Shown here: piece by piece, positions 11,557 to 22,626 of the stretch
How the letters are laid out: each line of letters begins with the position of its first letter
Position numbering within the stretch: position 1 is the first letter of the stretch
Origin: Gautieria morchelliformis
Taxonomy: Eukaryota > Basidiomycota > Agaricomycetes > Gomphales > Gomphaceae
Length of the DNA: 64,000 nucleotides
Assembly (NCBI GenBank): GCA_015179125.1
Contig: WHVA01000048.1
Span: 124,001 to 188,000 of the forward strand
Direction of reading: 5' to 3'
Notes under the pieces: model-generated
Told to the model about the DNA's origin: nothing
Seen by the model: only the letters and a program-made list of their open reading frames with translations
Databases searched by the model: none
Position numbers and translations under genes: made by a program

Positions 11557-12002
11557 TGTCATGACCCATTTATTCTTGTATCAAGTTACCCCCTTCTTCC
11601 CTTTTTATCCCTCTACCTCTATGTTCGCTCTGTTCTCTCCTCGCTGAATTCACCGAAATGACCATTCACTACTCGCATCATTCACCAATAGGCACGCCAT
11701 CAAACACGATCAACATCCTTTACCTGGCATGATGTTCATCACTGGCCCTTTCACCTTCCCAATTCAACCCCCTCTTGGTGTTCCTATGGCCGGGATGCAT
11801 TCACGGGACGTCCTACCTGTAGATCATGTGAGATTGACCCAGCAGACCAAGAGTCCGTGCAGGGTAACAAGTATGCAGGTCTGAAAGCGTGTTTTCTTAC
11901 ATAGGTACCTTTGTCCTCTTTCCCCCCCATCATTTCATGTTCGCACTCCTCCTTTATTCTATTGTATATGCATTTCATCTATTTGTATCCTGATTGCACA
12001 CC
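11557..12002 (+). mobile_element. Truncated LTR, family A
   Basis: Begins TGTCATGACCCATTTATT and follows the sequence of the other family A LTRs for about 446 bp, in the orientation of 19644-21218. It stops abruptly at GCACACC, where the Gypsy LTR begins. The remaining half is absent. Confidence 0.75.
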
Positions 12003-12426
12003 TGTAAAGGCAACCCTAGCTGGCTGTGGAGGTCACACTACCACACAATTGACAAGGGGAAATCCAAAGAGAAAAGTCTAAGGACCCCCAATGTCAGTGA
12101 GCCTGTATTATACTACACTAGTCTGCAGCCAGGGACAACACTCAGCACTCGCCATCAACCCTGCATCCCCCTGACGTCCCTGACCCTTGATCAACCCTTG
12201 ATGCCACATACTACACGAGTCACTTGACTTCCAACACTGTTCCGAGAGCGGAAGTCAGAAATTGGAGTGGAATTGGCAAGGCAAACAGAACATGTGGAAG
12301 TTCTCCCAGAAGCAGAATCATTTCCGAAAGTGGAGTCAGAGATGGAAGCGGAACTGGAAGCAGAGTTGGAAATGGAGTCAGAATTTGGTGTGGTGTCAGA
12401 ACTGGAAAACAGGGTGTTCCCTGACG
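12003..12426 (-). mobile_element. Gypsy 3' LTR
   Basis: Homologous end to end with the solo LTR at 29834-30292. On the minus strand it follows pol directly. The purine tract AGAGGTGGGGTGA (rc of about 12426-12438) abuts the LTR start, as a polypurine primer should. The terminal CA/TG is slightly mutated (CTGACG). The flanks ACACC and TCACC match at 4 of 5 positions. Confidence 0.75.
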
Positions 12427-12439
12427 TCACCCCACCTCT

Positions 12440-13040
12440 AGTGTGCTGCATCCTCGAAGCACGGGACACGAGGGATTGAAAGGCTAGCGAATGGATTCAA
12501 TGAGGGGCACCAGGGTGTGTCCTGTAGAACTCTCAGAGTTTGTCCGGGGCAGAGACATCTTGCTCCGGGACCCATGAATTTTCCTCATACCCATATCCTT
12601 CCCATTTCACGAGGAATTGGAATCGTCCTTGCACGAACTGGCTCTCCAGGATCCGTTCCACCACATAATGCTCTTCCCCATCTACGATTTCCATGGAGGT
12701 GGCGGATGAGACCTCCAGCCTGGAATTGGATCCCGCGGTGCTGGGAGCAACTTCACTACATTGAAGACAGGTGGAGGTGGGACATGGAGTTCGGAAGTCG
12801 GAGACGGTACGCGTTTCATCTGACCCTCCGCATCACTGTGAAGGGCCCAAGGTAGCGGTGGGCAAGCTTCTGTGAAGGGCATGTGGTGCGGATATCACTT
12901 GCATCCAAATATACCTTGTCTCCAATTTGGTACTCCGGAACCCGGTGTCGGTTGTAGTACCTTGCCATGTCATCTTTGACCTTCACACCATTGCCTGACG
13001 TGCGTGCCAGAACTTCGTATATGCGAGTGAAACAGGCCAA
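12440..13040 (-). pseudogene. Ty3/Gypsy chromovirus pol 3' end (integrase C-terminus and chromodomain)
   Basis: Minus-strand remnant of a Gypsy polyprotein. The segment YLDASDIRTTCPSQKLAHRY followed by LGPF is the integrase C-terminal GPF/Y-type module. Downstream, EHYVVERILESQFVQGRFQF followed by LVKWEGYG and ENSWVPE is a classical chromodomain with the aromatic residues Y, W and W. A TGA interrupts the frame just after the chromodomain, and a second one follows. The 5' part (gag, protease, RT, RNase H, integrase core) is missing. The neighbouring Gypsy LTR at 12003-12426 and its purine tract identify this as the 3' terminus of one element. Confidence 0.8.
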
Positions 13041-13590
13041 TGCATGCCCTTCCCTCCTCAGTGTTGACTATCACTGAGGAGGCGAGTTTAATAGTGTATC
13101 TTCGTAGTATTTAACTGAAAAAGCATGTAGAACACTAAATAGGTAGCTTTCCCTTATATTACTAATGTTGACTATCACTGAGGAGAACACCAAATAGTCT
13201 CCTGAAGGTTCCATCCATTGAACTACTGGTCTATAACTTCCTACTTGCCCAAACCGAGTTACTACACATCAAACATGACAGTGCCGCACGGGCCCTGAAT
13301 AGTCTGGCCACACTGGTCAGCCAACAGGCCCTCAGGTCAGAATGTCATGTGTACATTCTTATACATGATCCTTGAAGTGACATCAAACATGATGATGCCA
13401 CATGAGCCCTGAATATCTGGTGACACTGAACCAGTCATCTAGCTTGAATAAACACAGGCTCAACCCAACTCTGAGATTGTCATGGCAACACTGACTAGCT
13501 AATAAAAACCTTGCAACATAATTTTCAGAGGGGCATATGAGGTTACAATTGTGATGAAGTGCTACACTGCTACTACAAGGCTGCTTGCAT

Positions 13591-14758
13591 CTACAAATAC
13601 CTTGAATGGGTCATCCAGCCTTCACAGTGTTTTGGAGTAATGGTGGCAAGAGCACTATGAAAGAACAACAAGATTGCCCCCTCATCCTTAGAATCAATTG
13701 CTGCATGAAAGTCTGAACCATGGTGCCGGAGGTGGGCTTTCAGGAAAGAAAATGCTTCCTCTATTGGGTTGAAGTCTGGTGAATAAGGCGGTAAGTAGTA
13801 TAGCCGGACACCGCTGTCATAAGATTCAGCCTCCCTTGAGATATACAGAAGACTAGGAGAAGAAAACTTACTGTTTCTGGCAAAGTTCTGCCACTTCTTC
13901 TGAATGATGAATGGCGCAATTGTCCATCACAAGCATGCTGCGTGGTAGGGGCCATGGGTTCATATGGGGCATCAGGTCATGGATAAACTGAACAAACGCG
14001 TTCATATCGTAGGGCCTTCATGCAGGTCGGAATATATGATACCCTCAGCGCTGAGAGCAGGAAGGACTGAATAACTAGATCATGCGTAAGTCAGCAGCAA
14101 ATGAACAAATGAGAAGGTACTTACCCAGTCCCTCGGACGAAGTGAGCTTTTACTGAAGCTCTTTTTCCCTTTGCAGCCCATCCATTCAGGCGATATGTGG
14201 TGCGACAATCAATTCGACTCTCGTCGACAAATACCAAATGCTCAGGACTCTCGTGACCAATCCTGAAACAGTATAAACTTCGAAGGTTTGCATTACGCTC
14301 GGCAGCAACCTTGGATAGCTACGAAGAGGCCGATTAGATTGGATGACGCAAAATAATATATTGAGGCATACCTTTTTGCACATGAGGCCAAGGCCTGTCA
14401 TTGTATCCCATATAGTACTAATTCCAACCATCACACCATACAGACGCTGCAATAGGCCCTGTATCTCATCCAGATATAGGTCGAGGAACTCCTCTGTAAG
14501 TTGAAGAAGAAACTAGGATAAGGAGTTATGAGTACATTTATTCTATGGCAGAAAGACCTGTTACTTGCCTCCAATTCCTCTTGAGTCATGATCTTCCTCC
14601 TTTTGCCTTTCTTGCCAGGTTCCTGCGACATAACCTCGCCAGTAGTACACCATAGATGGAGGATGCACTCGACCACACATTTTGACATGTTCAGATAGAG
14701 CGCGATTTCGTCGATCTTCTTCTCCCACGTGAACCGTTGATATATCACTCATTTTCAA
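13591..14758 (-). CDS. Tc1/mariner-like transposase 1
   Basis: Intron-split DDE transposase. The N-terminal helix-turn-helix region reads WEKKIDEIALYLNMSKCVV. Then come LYLDEIQ, LVFVDESRIDC (first catalytic Asp), SMLVMDNCAIHH (second Asp) and VRLYYLPPYSPDFNPIEEAF (catalytic Glu), ending at TAG 13593-13591. The upper bound 14758 is the most upstream in-frame Met; the true start is uncertain. Exons are joined by short introns near 14520-14570, 14320-14385, 14035-14125 and 13800-13880. I see no clear in-frame stop in the catalytic segments, so this copy is better preserved than the one at 19292-22048. Terminal inverted repeats were not identified. Confidence 0.75.
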
Positions 14759-15177
14759 AGGTCTTCAGAGTAGGTTTGACGCTGACGTTGGTGTTCAGGC
14801 AGAAAGCACAGCATATGGTACAAGTACAAGATATGTAATGTCACGTGAATCACGTGATGTGTTGCGTGTAGTCCACACAAGATGGGAAGTCAAGGCAAGT
14901 ATAAACTTGTGTCTGCTTATTATATATTTTATTACATGTACATGTAGTACACTCTCTCAATTAGAATTTTTGCTTTATAGAAAGCTAAAAGACTGGGAAA
15001 CTATGCAGCCCCCACTTCCCTTATACACTAGTTATTAGTGTTCAAGAACTTTATACATGCAAGGCCTTACTTTCTAAATGCACACCCTTACTTTATTTGA
15101 GCCTGCTACCTCCCAGATTGATGCTATTTGGGGTCACAATGATGCATATAGGCTCAAGTTTCCAAAAATTCAATATT

Positions 15178-15514
15178 TCATAATAAGCTACAATTTTTAT
15201 ATGAAATTGTATGTAATATACAGGAAAAACTATCTACCAAAATTAATGTCTTATTCTTCAACGGTTGACGAGCTACAGTGCGATCTTTGCAGGTGGCATT
15301 GCACGGCATGAATTTCATACTCCGCCTTGTGTACCCGAAACATCTGTAATCCCACTGGAGATGGTTCATGCTTGGGTCTCAGCAATGGTGTGTCTGTTCT
15401 TCTATATACACATTTGCGCTGACAGGTTATTGCACAGTGTGCTGGCATATCAAACGTATCAACTATGACACCACCGAAGTTGACAGTGTTCACAGACTTC
15501 CACCATAACATCAC
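15178..15514 (-). pseudogene. Fragment of orphan Cys/His-module gene
   Basis: The minus-strand segment PVGLQMFRVHKAEYEIHAVQ is homologous to the module encoded at 7115-7180 (RLQLFQVHKAEYEIHPTRC). No start, stop or zinc-ligand pair could be placed, so it is reported as a fragment. Confidence 0.45.
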
Positions 15515-15591
15515 CAGTAGTACAAATCATGCAAGGATCACTGGCACATACCAGCTATCATTGATGCTTCAGTCCCTGTCCAGACCATTCC

Positions 15592-15990
15592 TTGTGTGCA
15601 GTCTCGAACTGTTTATCTACCGTCTGGCAGAGCGACTTCTTCACCGGACTATCATCATTCAGGGAAGCATGTCCACTCTCCTTCACTGCCTGCCGACAAG
15701 CTAGTGGGATGTCACTATCCCTCAGTTGGCAAGTGGCTGACATCACTTCAGACAAAACAGGTGCAGAAAGGCGTGACTTCCCTGCTATACATGCAAAGTT
15801 CGATGCACATGATTTTCTTACAATGGATCTGGATGATCTGGCGACCCTTCCACATAGCGACTATGGTGCGAATGGGTTCCAATTCATTTTGGCAGAGATT
15901 AGTTTTCTAACGAAGTGGTTGGAGTCTTGTATGAACAGGTATGCTTCTAGTTTAGGCAGTACCAGTACGAAACGGGCTAAGCACCACTAA
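15592..15990 (+). pseudogene. C-terminal SAM-like fragment of orphan family
   Basis: The last 90 codons read in one frame from about 15720 to TAA at 15988-15990: HAKFDAHDFLTMDLDDLATL, then LAEISFLTKWLESCMNRYA, ending KRAKHH. The preceding motif YPSVGKWLTSLQ (PS..WL..L) is in another frame, indicating a frameshift or a missed small intron near 15760. The pattern and the KRAKHH end match the C-terminus of the gene ending at 10861 (AKKAKHH). It is thus the 3' end of another family member, with no N-terminal part next to it. Confidence 0.5.
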
Positions 15991-17841
15991 TTAGAGTAGA
16001 CTCAAAGTAGAGAAATTCACTATGGTATACACAGCTCTATTGACGCATGATTTTATTTTAGAAAAATCATGAAGAAGTTCGCTGGTTCACTTATATAAGT
16101 ATACCTCACGCACATACGACAGATAACCTGGTCCATGAACATGAGCTTGGTCCTCGCATCGGTCGGTCAACAGGTACCCTGACATGACAGGGAAGTACCC
16201 CACAGCATACAGGACGTCGATCATGGTGTCCAGTCTGTTGCGCAGTTCAAGGACCATTGCTGCACTTTTCGGGTCTATGGTGCTGATGTCCCTCTCCTGT
16301 ATGTACCTGAGGGAGGGACACACGATATCCAGGTCATTAGGAGACCACCGTGACCCAGAGCAGGTTCGCGTTCAGATATTTCTTTGCTCAACATGGATAT
16401 CCAAAGCCTCCCTACTAGAGTCTATCTTCCACCCGCACTTCCAGAAACCTTTGAGCTTGGTCTTCCTCATGGTCGGGATAACATATTCTATGCCGACAAC
16501 AATTCATTGCCCCCCCTCGAACCTAGTGTGGATGCCACCGAGCAGTCAAAATCCACCAGGATTGTCTACTTCTCCTCTTACACGTTCCTTTCTGGGATGT
16601 ATCAATTTCACCGCGTCTTCGGATGTACTCGCTATGTCCACTTTTCAAGCTCAGCCTCGGACTTCCACCCCATCTTCAAAACCCTTTACTGAAAGTTTTG
16701 AATCAGCCTATTCCCCAGAGCTTTTTAGGAATAATATATCAGATATATCAGAATAGATATATCTGATGACTCAGGGAATGGGAATCCTTCGTGCACCCCT
16801 GTGCACAGTATATGCACGAGCTGACTAAGCTCTGTGGAGCGAGCGCGTCACTGATTGATGTAGGTCACGTGACTGAGTTGAGGAAGAAACAGGTGAGAAC
16901 AGAGGAACAAGGGGTCCGAAGCTTTCGCTTTCGGAGCAGTGTAGTGTAGCCAGTTATAATAGACTCTCAACAAAGAATTAGAGAAAACTATCAAGATTTA
17001 AGTTCTGTAGCTATCAAACAAGTCTACAGTAACTTCAGGGGGTGAAACAGCAATTTCTGGATTGTTCTGGATATTTTCTGGATATTTTGTTCGTACATTT
17101 ATGGTAGCTACTTATACTAAAATAGTAGTGACTACCAGTGTTCAAGATAGTGAGTGAATGGGTCAGGATAATGTGGAAAATGCTCCACAGGCTGCATACA
17201 GCTGTGGGGCAGGAACAATGATGGGGATACTTGTCCTACTGACAAGTATCTAAGCTGGGACCTTGGAGCAGTATACAAAGCCCCTTTCAACATGTAATAC
17301 TGTTCGTAATCAGTGGGGCTAGTCAGGGGAATTGAATAGAAAAGAATCTTTGTGTGTCCTGTGCTGTGTGCCTACAGCAGCCTTGGCAAGGCATTTGCCA
17401 TCTCTGTACCTCTCTCCTGAGGTAGCTATTCAGTACGTCCATAGATAGGACTATGTACTGTGATTTCCATCGTGTCCGATGTCCCTGTATGGGACTATTA
17501 GTCCCATAGCAATAGTTCTTCTGACCAGGGCCCAGGTGCCTGCTTTCCAGGGCAGGCATTGCTACTGGTGCATGGATTATTTCTCCCAGATAGTTAGCTC
17601 AATTAGACGATTGTTAGACCTTAGAATACTGTGTGATATAACTATCCCATTTATTCTAACAGAGCTCAGTCCTCCTCCACAAGCACACACACACCCAATT
17701 CTCGTTAAGCGAGCATTGTTCCCCTGGTGCTGACGCTCTCCCTTCGAACCTTTGGACCGTGACTTCACTAGCATTTCTACCCCATGTCATTGACCTTCTA
17801 TTCCATCTCGTCTTCACTATTTCATTACACATTCTATCACT
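15991..17841. other. No supported gene
   Basis: Only short ORFs without family resemblance occur here. A small perfect hairpin (TATATCAGATATATC region) lies at about 16733-16765. From 17640 on the sequence becomes pyrimidine-rich, as expected for the leader of the ORF at 17842. Confidence 0.4.
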
Positions 17842-18465
17842 ATGTCCTTCTCGGGGTCACAGACACACTCTACATTAGCATCATCTGCTGGCAAACCCTC
17901 CAAAAAGTCTCTGTTGGGCAGTAGATCAAGTTCCAACCATGGTGGAACAGTAAGACCGCCTCACATGGAAGAAGAAACTGGTGCTTGCTTTTCTGGAGAT
18001 CTCCTTAGTGCCTCAGCGAGAATGTTGGAACTAGGGATCACTTCCGCAATGCCATGCCACAGCCCAATCTCTAACAACAAATCGCTTGCTCAGGCAAACC
18101 ACTCTCCGCAGCGTCGGCTACTTGATACATTCAAACGGTTATCAGTCCCTGAAGATGTGTTGCGGAATTTGAAGGAGTCAAGCGCGAAGGCTGAAAATAT
18201 TGCAATGGGAGCGCAGAATCGTCACAGACGCGAGTCATTGCCCTTCCCTGGTATTTTGCACGGAATGACCCCTGAACGTCGCAATTCCGTTGGCTTGGGT
18301 CTGAGCCTAGTGTCCGAGCCGAGATATGTGGAATTTGATGCTCACAGGATCCTACTAGCCCCTGGTGTCACCCATGCAGACGGTGATGAGGACATTAGTG
18401 TTGATCTTCAAGCTAGTGGACCGTCGATCACTGCATTGACTGTGCATCCTGCAATGATGGCATGA
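17842..18465 (+). CDS. Hypothetical protein, 207 aa
   Basis: Single uninterrupted frame from ATG 17842 (MSFSGSQTHSTLASSAGKPS) to TGA at 18463-18465. The N-terminus is Ser/Thr/Lys-rich and probably disordered. A middle stretch (QRRLLDTFKRLSVPEDVLRN) is predicted helical and basic, and the C-terminus is hydrophobic and acidic. No signal peptide, membrane segment or catalytic motif is seen. A pyrimidine-rich leader of about 200 bp precedes it, typical for fungal transcripts, and is the main reason to believe it. It may be a retroelement gag-like ORF or a truncated host gene. Confidence 0.4.
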   Translation: MSFSGSQTHSTLASSAGKPSKKSLLGSRSSSNHGGTVRPPHMEEETGACFSGDLLSASARMLELGITSAMPCHSPISNNKSLAQANHSPQRRLLDTFKRLSVPEDVLRNLKESSAKAENIAMGAQNRHRRESLPFPGILHGMTPERRNSVGLGLSLVSEPRYVEFDAHRILLAPGVTHADGDEDISVDLQASGPSITALTVHPAMMA

Positions 18466-19291
18466 CATGACAACATTTGCGACATGAATTCCTCTGCACG
18501 AGAGATGCCTATCACATCCCCTATGCACTGCACCGTTCTCCTCTGAAGTACATGCGACACGTCCAGGTCTCGCATCTCCCCCGGGAAGAGAGCCCTGAAC
18601 CTCAGGATCCCTGTGACACTGCAGTACTCGGACATCTCAAGCAACATATCCCTGTGCGTCCTCTCACGTGTGGGTGTGTTGCTGTACAGCATCATCTTGC
18701 AAAGTGAACGTGGTAGCAGACTGAGTCAGCGCACGAACGGCAAGGGATTGTACTACAGCAGCAATGAGGTGGTCGATGCATTCAGTGCTGCCACAAGGAG
18801 AGAAAGGAGGGTTGTGGTCCTTTGTGACACTGCATCGCATTTGACCCGATGCACGTGTGTGATGGCATTCTTCTCCTCCCTGTCGCATGTGTACAAGGAC
18901 CTGTCAGAGCTCTTGAGACACGGCATTCCTGTGCTCTCATGCGGATATGTGCACAACACCTCAGATTCTCATGGTGTCCTCCTGAACATGGCAGGTATAC
19001 ATATGCAACTCAAGGGAGGCACCCATGTGGCAAGGTTCAGCACCACCCCCTCCCTGCGCAGTGAGATGCACCAACAGGTACATAGGAAGGTACAACCTTC
19101 TGTCCCTCCTCGAAACAGAAAGACACTCGGACAGAAGAGAATGTGCTGCATTTTGTGGAAGGAAAATAGGTGATACATTGTATTTATCTGGCTAACTTCT
19201 GATAATTTCTTCCTGTTGCCATACCATCGTTGCGCTTGTGTCCTGGTAGCATCCACGCCACGTTCGAAGCAAAGGTTGTTATACATGTTTG
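18466..19291. other. No supported gene
   Basis: ORFs are open on both strands (for example 18613-19173 plus, 18408-18695 minus), but none has a recognisable motif, intron pattern or homology inside the window. Bases from about 19180 on approach the transposase 3' end. Confidence 0.35.
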
Positions 19292-22048
19292 TTATGCTTC
19301 GGTACATAAATAACCTGAATGTCACATCCAGCCTTGTGCCTTTGCTGGCGTAATCATTGCAAGTGAGTTGTGTAAAAAAAATGCACTCGATGCATATTTT
19401 TGTGATCCACTGCGGAACGGAATTCTGCACCATTGCGTCGAATGACAGACTTCACATAGGAGAACGCTTCCTCAATGGGGTTCTAATCAGGGGAGTATGG
19501 AGGTAGATAGTAAAGCCGCACACCACTGAAAAGATTTATGAGAAAACAACAGAATGTGATGTACCAGGCAGCACATATTGGCGCAACATCAGCAAGATGG
19601 TGGATTGAGCAATTATCCATTACTAATACACTCAGTGGTGCTGTGTCATGATTCGTTTATTCTGCGAATCATCCCTCAGCACAAGGCGAATGACTTCCCG
19701 AACCAGCGAACGACTTCCTGAACCAGCGAATATCTTGCCAAAATATTCATCGCCATACTGCTTTCGCATTCGCTATTCGCATCATTCCTGCCAGCACGCC
19801 AGGTGTTGGAGCCCTCATCCATCATAGAACCCATCATCTGTTAAACTCCCACTCCATGACAGACCCACATGCTCAGGATGCATTCGGATAGTGTCAGTTG
19901 CAGCCACCATGCAGGTTGGACTCAATGGGACTCGTACCACTGCAGCGCAGGACGAATTAGCTTCGCTGAAGTTTTCACTACACAGTCGTCATGACACATT
20001 CATTTCTTGTACCAAGCTATCCCTGTTTTCCCTTTCACCACTTTTCCATGTTCGCTCGGCTTCGCTCCATTCACCCCTTGCCCCATTCACTATTCGCCAC
20101 ATTCGCCAACTGGCCATTTGCTACTTGCATCATTTGCCAGTAGCCATGCCACCGAACACGATCGACATCCTTTACCTGGATTGTTGGTTCATCACTGGTC
20201 CTATCATGAAGTGCAAGGAGGTGCAGGCTGTCATGACTCATTTATTTCTTGTACCCAGCTATCCCTGTTGTCCCTTTCACCACTCTTCCATGTTCGCGTG
20301 TCTTCGCTCCATTCGCTATTCGCCACATTCGCCATATGACCCTTCGCTACTCGCATCATTCGCCAGCAGGCACGCCATCAAACACAATCGACATCCTTTA
20401 CCCGGGTTGATGGTTCATCACTGGTCCCATCATCTTCTCAACTCAACCCCCTTTGGGTGTTCCTATGTCCAGAATGCATTCGCAGGGCATCCTACCCATA
20501 GGTCATGTGGGACCAACCCAGCAGATGAAGAGTCCATGCAGGGTGGTGTATATGCAGGTCCCAAGGCGTGTTTTCGTACATAGGGGCCTTCGCCTTCTTT
20601 CCTCTCCGTCGTTTCATGTTCGCACCCCTCTTCCATTCTATTGTATGTCTATTTCATCTATTATGTATCCTGACTGTGCACCCCTATCCAATCCTGACTC
20701 CAGACGGCCTCTTTCCTATTCGCTAGCACCATATGAGCATTCGGTATAAGTAGTCTACATTCGCATGTATATTCTCCAGTTTAATTATCATACGTCCATC
20801 TTGTGCAAACTTGACCTCACTGTGACTATCATCTTGAGCCTTCTTCTGTAGATTTCTATCTTCGACCAGAAGAGGACTTAGGCCTCACTGGTGAGTTCTC
20901 ATACTTCATCTTCATTACCTTAGCCTTCGAGTTATTTTCTGTGCTGTCGGAAAAGGGCTCTGAAGGAGCACCTTCGCCGGCGAAGGGATTGTCGCTACTT
21001 AGACAACCCTTCTGTGACACCTTGCACGTTACATCGTCAAGTGCCACGGGCTATTTCGCTACGACTGTAGATCAGGGCGAATTCCTTTCGAGTAACCCTC
21101 TTACCTTTTATCCCTTACCTCTTCGGTACTGATCGCTGGGCAATTCGCTAGATCGCACACGCTATTCAGGCATTCGCCACTAACATGCGATATTAACGCC
21201 CAAAATCCAATCTTGACATGCTGGCCAAGGGTTCATATGTGGAAGCAACTGCTCGATGTATCACACGAAAGCGGGGCCATCATACGTGCCCGCACAAATA
21301 TCTGAAAATATTATTCCATCGCTAGAAAGGGCCAGAAGTATGGAGAACCTAAGAGCAATGTTAGGCTTGGTACATGGATAAACAAGCACGTACCCTGGCC
21401 CACGCACAAACTTTGCGCTCGCTCTGGCACGCTGACCTTTATATGACCACCCAAAAAGTCCATATGTCATCCAACAGTTGATCCTGCTTTCGTCAATAAA
21501 TACTAGACGATCTGGTGATTCGGCACCAAATTGAAACTGAAAATGTGCACGACTCACTGCATTACGCTCAGCTGCAGCCTTGGACAGCTATTGGAAGGCC
21601 AGGGTGAGTGTACTTCGTGCCAATAGTCAATAAGCCGCACCTTCTTATGCGTAATGCCAAACTCAGTCAATGTGTCCCAAATTGTTGAGATACCTATAAT
21701 GATGCCATGCTGCTGCTGAAGCAGGTCTTTCATCTCATCAAGGTATATATCAGGATTGTGCTCTAAAAGAGCGAGCAGGAACTGGATACAAATGTCAGTG
21801 AATGGTTGGTATATAGAGATCATACATGCCTCCATCTCCTCCCCATCCATCACTCTAGATCTCTTTCCCGATCTTCCAGGACCTTCGGAGATAACCTCCC
21901 CTGTCTCTCCCCACAACTTGAGAATGCTCTCAACTACGTGTCGTGACATGTTGAGATGGGTGGATATGGCCGCAATTTTATATCCAAGGGGGATCGCTGG
22001 TATATTACAAGGCCACGCACATCCTTTGAGTATGACCGACGGGTGCAA
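19292..22048 (-). pseudogene. Tc1/mariner-like transposase 2, broken by LTR A3
   Basis: Paralogue of the transposase at 13591-14758. The N-terminal region reads YKIAAISTHLNMSRHVVESI, then NPDIYLDEMKDLLQQQHG, then RLVFIDESRINCWM with the first Asp. LTR A3 (19644-21218) interrupts the frame between NPWPA and PLSVLVMDNCSIHH (second Asp). The LPPYSPD.NPIEEAF motif with the Glu follows near 19480-19510. In-frame TGA codons occur at 21263-21261 and near 19325, and a TAG within SPD.NPIEE near 19484. It is clearly dead but structurally complete, ending at TAA 19294-19292. Confidence 0.8.
19644..21218 (+). mobile_element. Solo LTR, family A, copy 3 (with internal duplications)
   Basis: 1575-bp insertion beginning TGTCATGATTCG and ending CTTGACA, with perfect duplications TGCTG at 19639-19643 and 21219-21223. 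It is inverted relative to copies 1 and 2. It is longer because the LTR start (TCATGACNCATTTATTTCTTG) recurs at about 19989 and 20232, so partial LTR copies are stacked inside. Confidence 0.88.
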
Positions 22049-22099
22049 TGTGAATCTGGATGTCAGGGTGTCTTGACCATGGTATCTGAGACCAAAACA

Positions 22100-22622
22100 A
22101 GGAGGGAGTCACACTCTGTGACATGCCATCACATTTGTCACCTCAGAACAGAGTAGACAATATAGCTAGCATCAAGCCTATAAAACATATGTGCACTGTA
22201 AATAACAGTCTTATTGTAATATATAATGCCAAAACAAATCTTGTAAAGGCCAGTAGAGTGCACAGACTACTTGTTTGAGTGCATATATAGTGTGGCCTGC
22301 AGCTAGCCAACAAGTGAGTTATTTGCAAATCCCTTTGGTAAAATCCAAGATAACATGTGTAATACTGTATATCTAAAATATCAGGACATTTTGTAGAAAT
22401 TTGGGCTGGGAGTTGCCTCTGCAGTCCTCCAAACCGGCATATTGGACACTACACGTTACGCATATATTTTGTTATATTATTGTACATATGCTATGGGAGA
22501 TGCTGACCACAATCTATCAGCCTTAATAGGTTATAATCATTGAGATACAGCGCATTCTTTTATTCAGAACAGTTTCGGAGTCAAATTATAACTCCGCCTT
22601 ATGTAAGCGAAACAGCTGTAAT
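22100..22622. repeat. Dispersed repeat, inverted partner of 3826-4335
   Basis: Reverse-complement match over about 510 bp with only scattered differences. The matching region stops 5 bp before the hairpin element at 22627. The part nearest that element again resembles the VHKAE-type coding module. Confidence 0.65.
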
Positions 22623-22626
22623 TATA

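Larger units (their letters stand above)
11542..13266. mobile_element. Composite retroelement insertion flanked by CATCA
   Basis: 1725-bp block starting TGTTGGGTGC and ending GTTACTACA, flanked by CATCA at 11537-11541 and 13267-13271. It contains a truncated LTR A (11557-12002), a Gypsy LTR (12003-12426), a Gypsy pol 3' end (12440-13040) and, near the right end, two copies of GTTGACTATCACTGAGGAG (about 13064 and 13167). It looks like nested retroelements that were deleted internally. Because the flanks restore a tandem array, an insertion event is well supported. Confidence 0.6.
11325..13425. repeat. Tandem array (about 115-bp unit) split by an insertion
   Basis: Units containing CTGAATAGTC.GGCCACACT, CAACAGGCCCCTC and GATCCTTGAAGTGACATCA occur twice at about 11325-11541 and again, once complete and once partial, at about 13267-13425. 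The intervening 11542-13266 is an inserted composite. When it is left out the array period is regular. No coding potential. Confidence 0.7.

Noticed and set aside
16733..16765. Short perfect palindrome of TATATCTGATA type
   Set aside because: Only about 30 bp in an AT-rich area with no adjacent gene end. Chance or a minor hairpin; no function can be argued.
18613..19173. 187-codon plus-strand ORF
   Set aside because: No domain, biased composition or intron-exon pattern, and ORFs are equally open on the other strand.
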